The translations under genes were made by a program, and so were the position numbers. A stretch of 7,203 nucleotides of DNA from an uncultured Ruminococcus sp. (GTDB lineage: Bacteria > Bacillota > Clostridia > Oscillospirales > Ruminococcaceae): NCBI GenBank assembly GCA_937907215.1, contig CALESG010000046.1, forward strand, positions 1 through 7,203. Reading direction: 5' to 3'. Below, piece after piece: positions 6,423 to 7,203 of this stretch. The notes beneath the pieces were generated by a model. The model had not been told where the DNA came from, did not search any database, and saw nothing but the letters and a program-made list of their open reading frames with translations. Each line of letters begins with the position of its first letter. Positions within the stretch are counted from its first letter, which is position 1.

Positions 6423-6428
6423 CCTCCT
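6423..6428 (-). promoter_or_regulatory. Ribosome binding site deciding the pfp start
   Basis: AGGAGG on the minus strand lies 8 bases before the ATG at 6414. The alternative in-frame ATG at 6435 lies upstream of this site and would add seven residues that do not belong to the family's N-terminus. Confidence 0.88.
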
Positions 6429-6449
6429 GATACATATAATATCACTTCT

Positions 6450-6461
6450 ATTGTATACAAT
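6450..6461. repeat. 12-bp palindrome over the pfp -10 box, candidate operator
   Basis: ATTGTATACAAT is a perfect palindrome that contains the whole -10 hexamer. A bound dimer would block polymerase. A second inverted repeat follows at 6466-6480 over the -35 box. Confidence 0.45.
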
Positions 6462-6478
6462 TTTTAATTGATTGTCAA
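6450..6478 (-). promoter_or_regulatory. Sigma-A promoter of pfp
   Basis: On the minus strand TTGACA (6478-6473), 17 bases, then TACAAT (6455-6450): one mismatch from consensus. The start would be near 6443, leaving a leader of about 30 nt. Both promoter boxes lie in inverted repeats. Confidence 0.85.
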
Positions 6479-6480
6479 TT
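6466..6480. repeat. Inverted repeat over the pfp -35 box, candidate operator
   Basis: AATTGA-TTG-TCAATT has perfect 6-bp arms with a 3-base centre and includes the -35 hexamer. Its centre is about 17-18 bp from that of the palindrome at 6450-6461, a spacing under two helical turns. No regulator gene is visible nearby. Confidence 0.4.
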
Positions 6481-6555
6481 GAACAGGAAAAACTTTTAAT
6501 AAAATTTAAGTAATTAAGCAATATTCGACCGGTGCAAGTCAATATCATTATAAAT

Positions 6556-6602
6556 AAAAACAAAAAAGCAGCAGCATTCGTAAAACATACGAACACTGCC
6601 GC
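6556..6602 (-). terminator. Strong intrinsic terminator upstream of pfp
   Basis: On the minus strand a hairpin with GC, GCAG and TTCGTA helices (arms 6568-6582 and 6588-6602, with mismatches between them, 5-base AAACA-type loop) is followed by TTTTTTGTTTTT (6567-6556). It ends a minus-strand transcript coming from higher coordinates: either the spore protein message with a 3' tail of about 180 nt, or a small RNA starting inside that tail. Confidence 0.85.
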
Positions 6603-6784
6603 AAATTAAAACATAAACATTATAGCATACTTATACTATTATTATTATGACGTTATTATTATTACGCTATGATCACTACGATGTCAAAAAACTTTTTATC
6701 TATAACTTCAGCAAGTACTATTTCAACAAGTACTATATACTGAAACTATTTTAATAATATTAACTCTTAAATTTTCAGAAAAGC
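6603..6784 (-). other. Non-coding stretch between the spore protein gene and its terminator
   Basis: This 182-base segment has no credible gene. It holds runs of ATT triplets (about 6638-6664), a tandem 15-bp repeat (6707-6736), and on the minus strand TTGACA (6687-6682), 17 bases, TAATAA (6664-6659), which resembles a promoter. If used, it would give an RNA of roughly 90-100 nt ending at the terminator 6556-6602. Otherwise the segment is the unusually long 3' untranslated tail of the spore protein message. Confidence 0.35.
6707..6736. repeat. Tandem 15-bp direct repeat
   Basis: TTCAGCAAGTACTAT (6707-6721) is followed directly by TTCAACAAGTACTAT (6722-6736), 14 of 15 bases identical. Each copy holds the palindrome AGTACT, and a CTGAA at 6740-6744 mirrors the first TTCAG. 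It lies about 50 bases downstream of the spore protein stop. Confidence 0.75.
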
Positions 6785-6964
6785 TTACTGATTCTTGTAT
6801 GCTTCAATCATTTTCTGAACCATACGTCCGCCTACTGCACCTGCTTCTCTTGCTGTAAGATCGCCGTTGTAACCCTGCTTAAGGTTTACACCCATCTCAC
6901 TTGCAGATTCCATCTTAAACTTTTCCATAGCTTCTTTGCCCTTCTGAGTAAATGTGCCCTTCAT
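6785..6964 (-). CDS. Alpha/beta-type small acid-soluble spore protein (SASP)
   Basis: A 59-residue DNA-binding protein that coats the chromosome of dormant spores and protects it from UV and heat. The body ESASEMGVNLKQGYNGDLTA and the following REAGAVGGRMVQKMIEAY match the family pattern (E-x-A-x-E-x-G-V ... T-x-R-E-x-G-x-V-G-G). Glu19-Ser20 would be the cut site of the germination protease GPR, which recognises this motif. The N-terminal extension is short, so the protein is slightly smaller than the 60-70 residues usual in Bacillus. The ATG at 6964 is the only start before an in-frame stop upstream, apart from an internal ATG at 6928 that would give 47 residues; neither has a strong ribosome site, which is odd for a protein made in bulk. 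It should be transcribed in the forespore under sigma-G; TATACTA at 7004-6998 is a weak match to the sigma-G -10 (CATACTA). It stands alone. Confidence 0.92.
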   Translation of the reverse strand: MKGTFTQKGKEAMEKFKMESASEMGVNLKQGYNGDLTAREAGAVGGRMVQKMIEAYKNQ

Positions 6965-6983
6965 GTTACAATATTTTGATTTT

Positions 6984-7036
6984 AGAACTTATGTTCATAG
7001 TATAAGTCACACAACTTCCTTATTAACATAAGTTCT
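6984..7036. repeat. 12-bp inverted repeat just upstream of the spore protein gene
   Basis: AGAACTTATGTT (6984-6995) and AACATAAGTTCT (7025-7036) are exact inverted copies around a 29-base centre that contains a smaller AAGT-CACACA-ACTT hairpin (7004-7017) and the candidate sigma-G -10. On the plus strand the right arm is followed by a T-rich run (7037-7045), so it could also end a plus-strand antisense RNA. Confidence 0.7.
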
Positions 7037-7087
7037 TATTTTTTATTATCTTTATCGTTTGTTGTTCAAAGATGTTTTTTATATTCT

Positions 7088-7114
7088 TTGCGAAAGGCTT
7101 TTTCCCTTCCGCAA
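7088..7114. repeat. Isolated GC-rich hairpin in AT-rich DNA
   Basis: TTGCG-A-AAGG pairs with CCTT-C-CGCAA (9 bp, one mismatch, 7-base loop). Neither strand has a proper U-run directly after it, so it is not a clear terminator. It may be the 3' hairpin of a gene outside the window or a leader RNA element. Confidence 0.5.
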
Positions 7115-7135
7115 TTGTATTATATCACGTGTATG

Positions 7136-7163
7136 ATTCTATATTAGTGGAAATTATAGTCAA
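7136..7163 (-). promoter_or_regulatory. Possible minus-strand promoter at the right edge
   Basis: TTGACT (7163-7158), 16 bases, TAGAAT (7141-7136): one mismatch per box. It would produce a leader of about 165 nt in front of the spore protein gene, passing through both hairpins. The -35 box lies in an arm of the inverted repeat at 7153-7193. A second TATAAT at 7124-7119 has no good -35 partner. Confidence 0.3.
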
Positions 7164-7193
7164 CATAAAAAATAATTTGACGTTGACTATAAT
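7153..7193. repeat. 12-bp inverted repeat with 17-bp spacer
   Basis: ATTATAGTCAAC (7153-7164) and GTTGACTATAAT (7182-7193) are exact inverted copies. Each arm read outward contains TTGACTATAAT, i.e. -35-like sequence on both strands, so it may sit between divergent promoters or be a two-site operator. The neighbour to the right is outside the window. Confidence 0.7.
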
Positions 7194-7203
7194 AACTTAT
7201 TTA

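Noticed and set aside
6414..6596. 60-codon minus-strand frame overlapping the pfp promoter and start
   Set aside because: It crosses the pfp promoter and the preceding terminator hairpin, has no ribosome site, and encodes a low-complexity hydrophobic peptide.
6638..6664. ATT-triplet runs as a CRISPR or microsatellite array
   Set aside because: Only a few imperfect triplets are present, with no spacer-repeat periodicity; it is simple AT-rich sequence.
7067..7114. Terminator in the spore gene upstream region
   Set aside because: The hairpins at 7067-7090 and 7088-7114 lack a following U-run on either strand, so no terminator is called.

Overview
The window reads as chromosomal DNA of an AT-rich, anaerobic, spore-forming member of the Clostridia, plausibly a Ruminococcus-like Oscillospiraceae/Ruminococcaceae organism. 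The clues are a complete alpha/beta-type small acid-soluble spore protein, a pyrophosphate-type phosphofructokinase, a cytoplasmic heterodisulfide-reductase-like (Hdr) complex, strong AGGAGG ribosome sites and near-consensus sigma-A promoters. The species cannot be fixed from the sequence alone. All seven genes lie on the minus strand, so transcription runs from high to low coordinates.

Layout in transcription order. 6965-7203 is gene-free and AT-rich, with two long inverted repeats and a GC-rich hairpin. 6785-6964 is a 59-residue spore DNA-binding protein. 6603-6784 is non-coding, with a tandem 15-bp repeat and a possible small-RNA promoter, and ends in a strong terminator (6556-6602). 5188-6414 is a pyrophosphate-dependent phosphofructokinase (pfp) with its own promoter covered by palindromes. 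4537-5037 is a GNAT acetyltransferase with a perfect-consensus promoter and its own terminator (4458-4487). A strong promoter at 4325-4353 then drives a structured leader of about 240 nt followed by fumC-hdrB-hdrC-hdrA; hdrA runs off the left edge.

The most interesting unit is this last one. A class II fumarase heads a tight operon with all three subunits of an Hdr-type complex. HdrB carries both complete CCG cysteine motifs (two predicted noncubane clusters), HdrC has two [4Fe-4S] motifs, and HdrA has its FAD site, two ferredoxin-like clusters and the FAD-proximal cysteine set. Methanogens use such complexes to reduce CoM-S-S-CoB while bifurcating electrons; this bacterium shows no sign of methanogenesis here. 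The inference is that malate/fumarate metabolism, perhaps fumarate reduction to succinate, is coupled to Hdr-based electron transfer. The partner that feeds or drains the complex would lie left of position 1. The remaining genes (glycolytic PPi enzyme, acetyltransferase, spore protein) appear to be independent single-gene transcripts.
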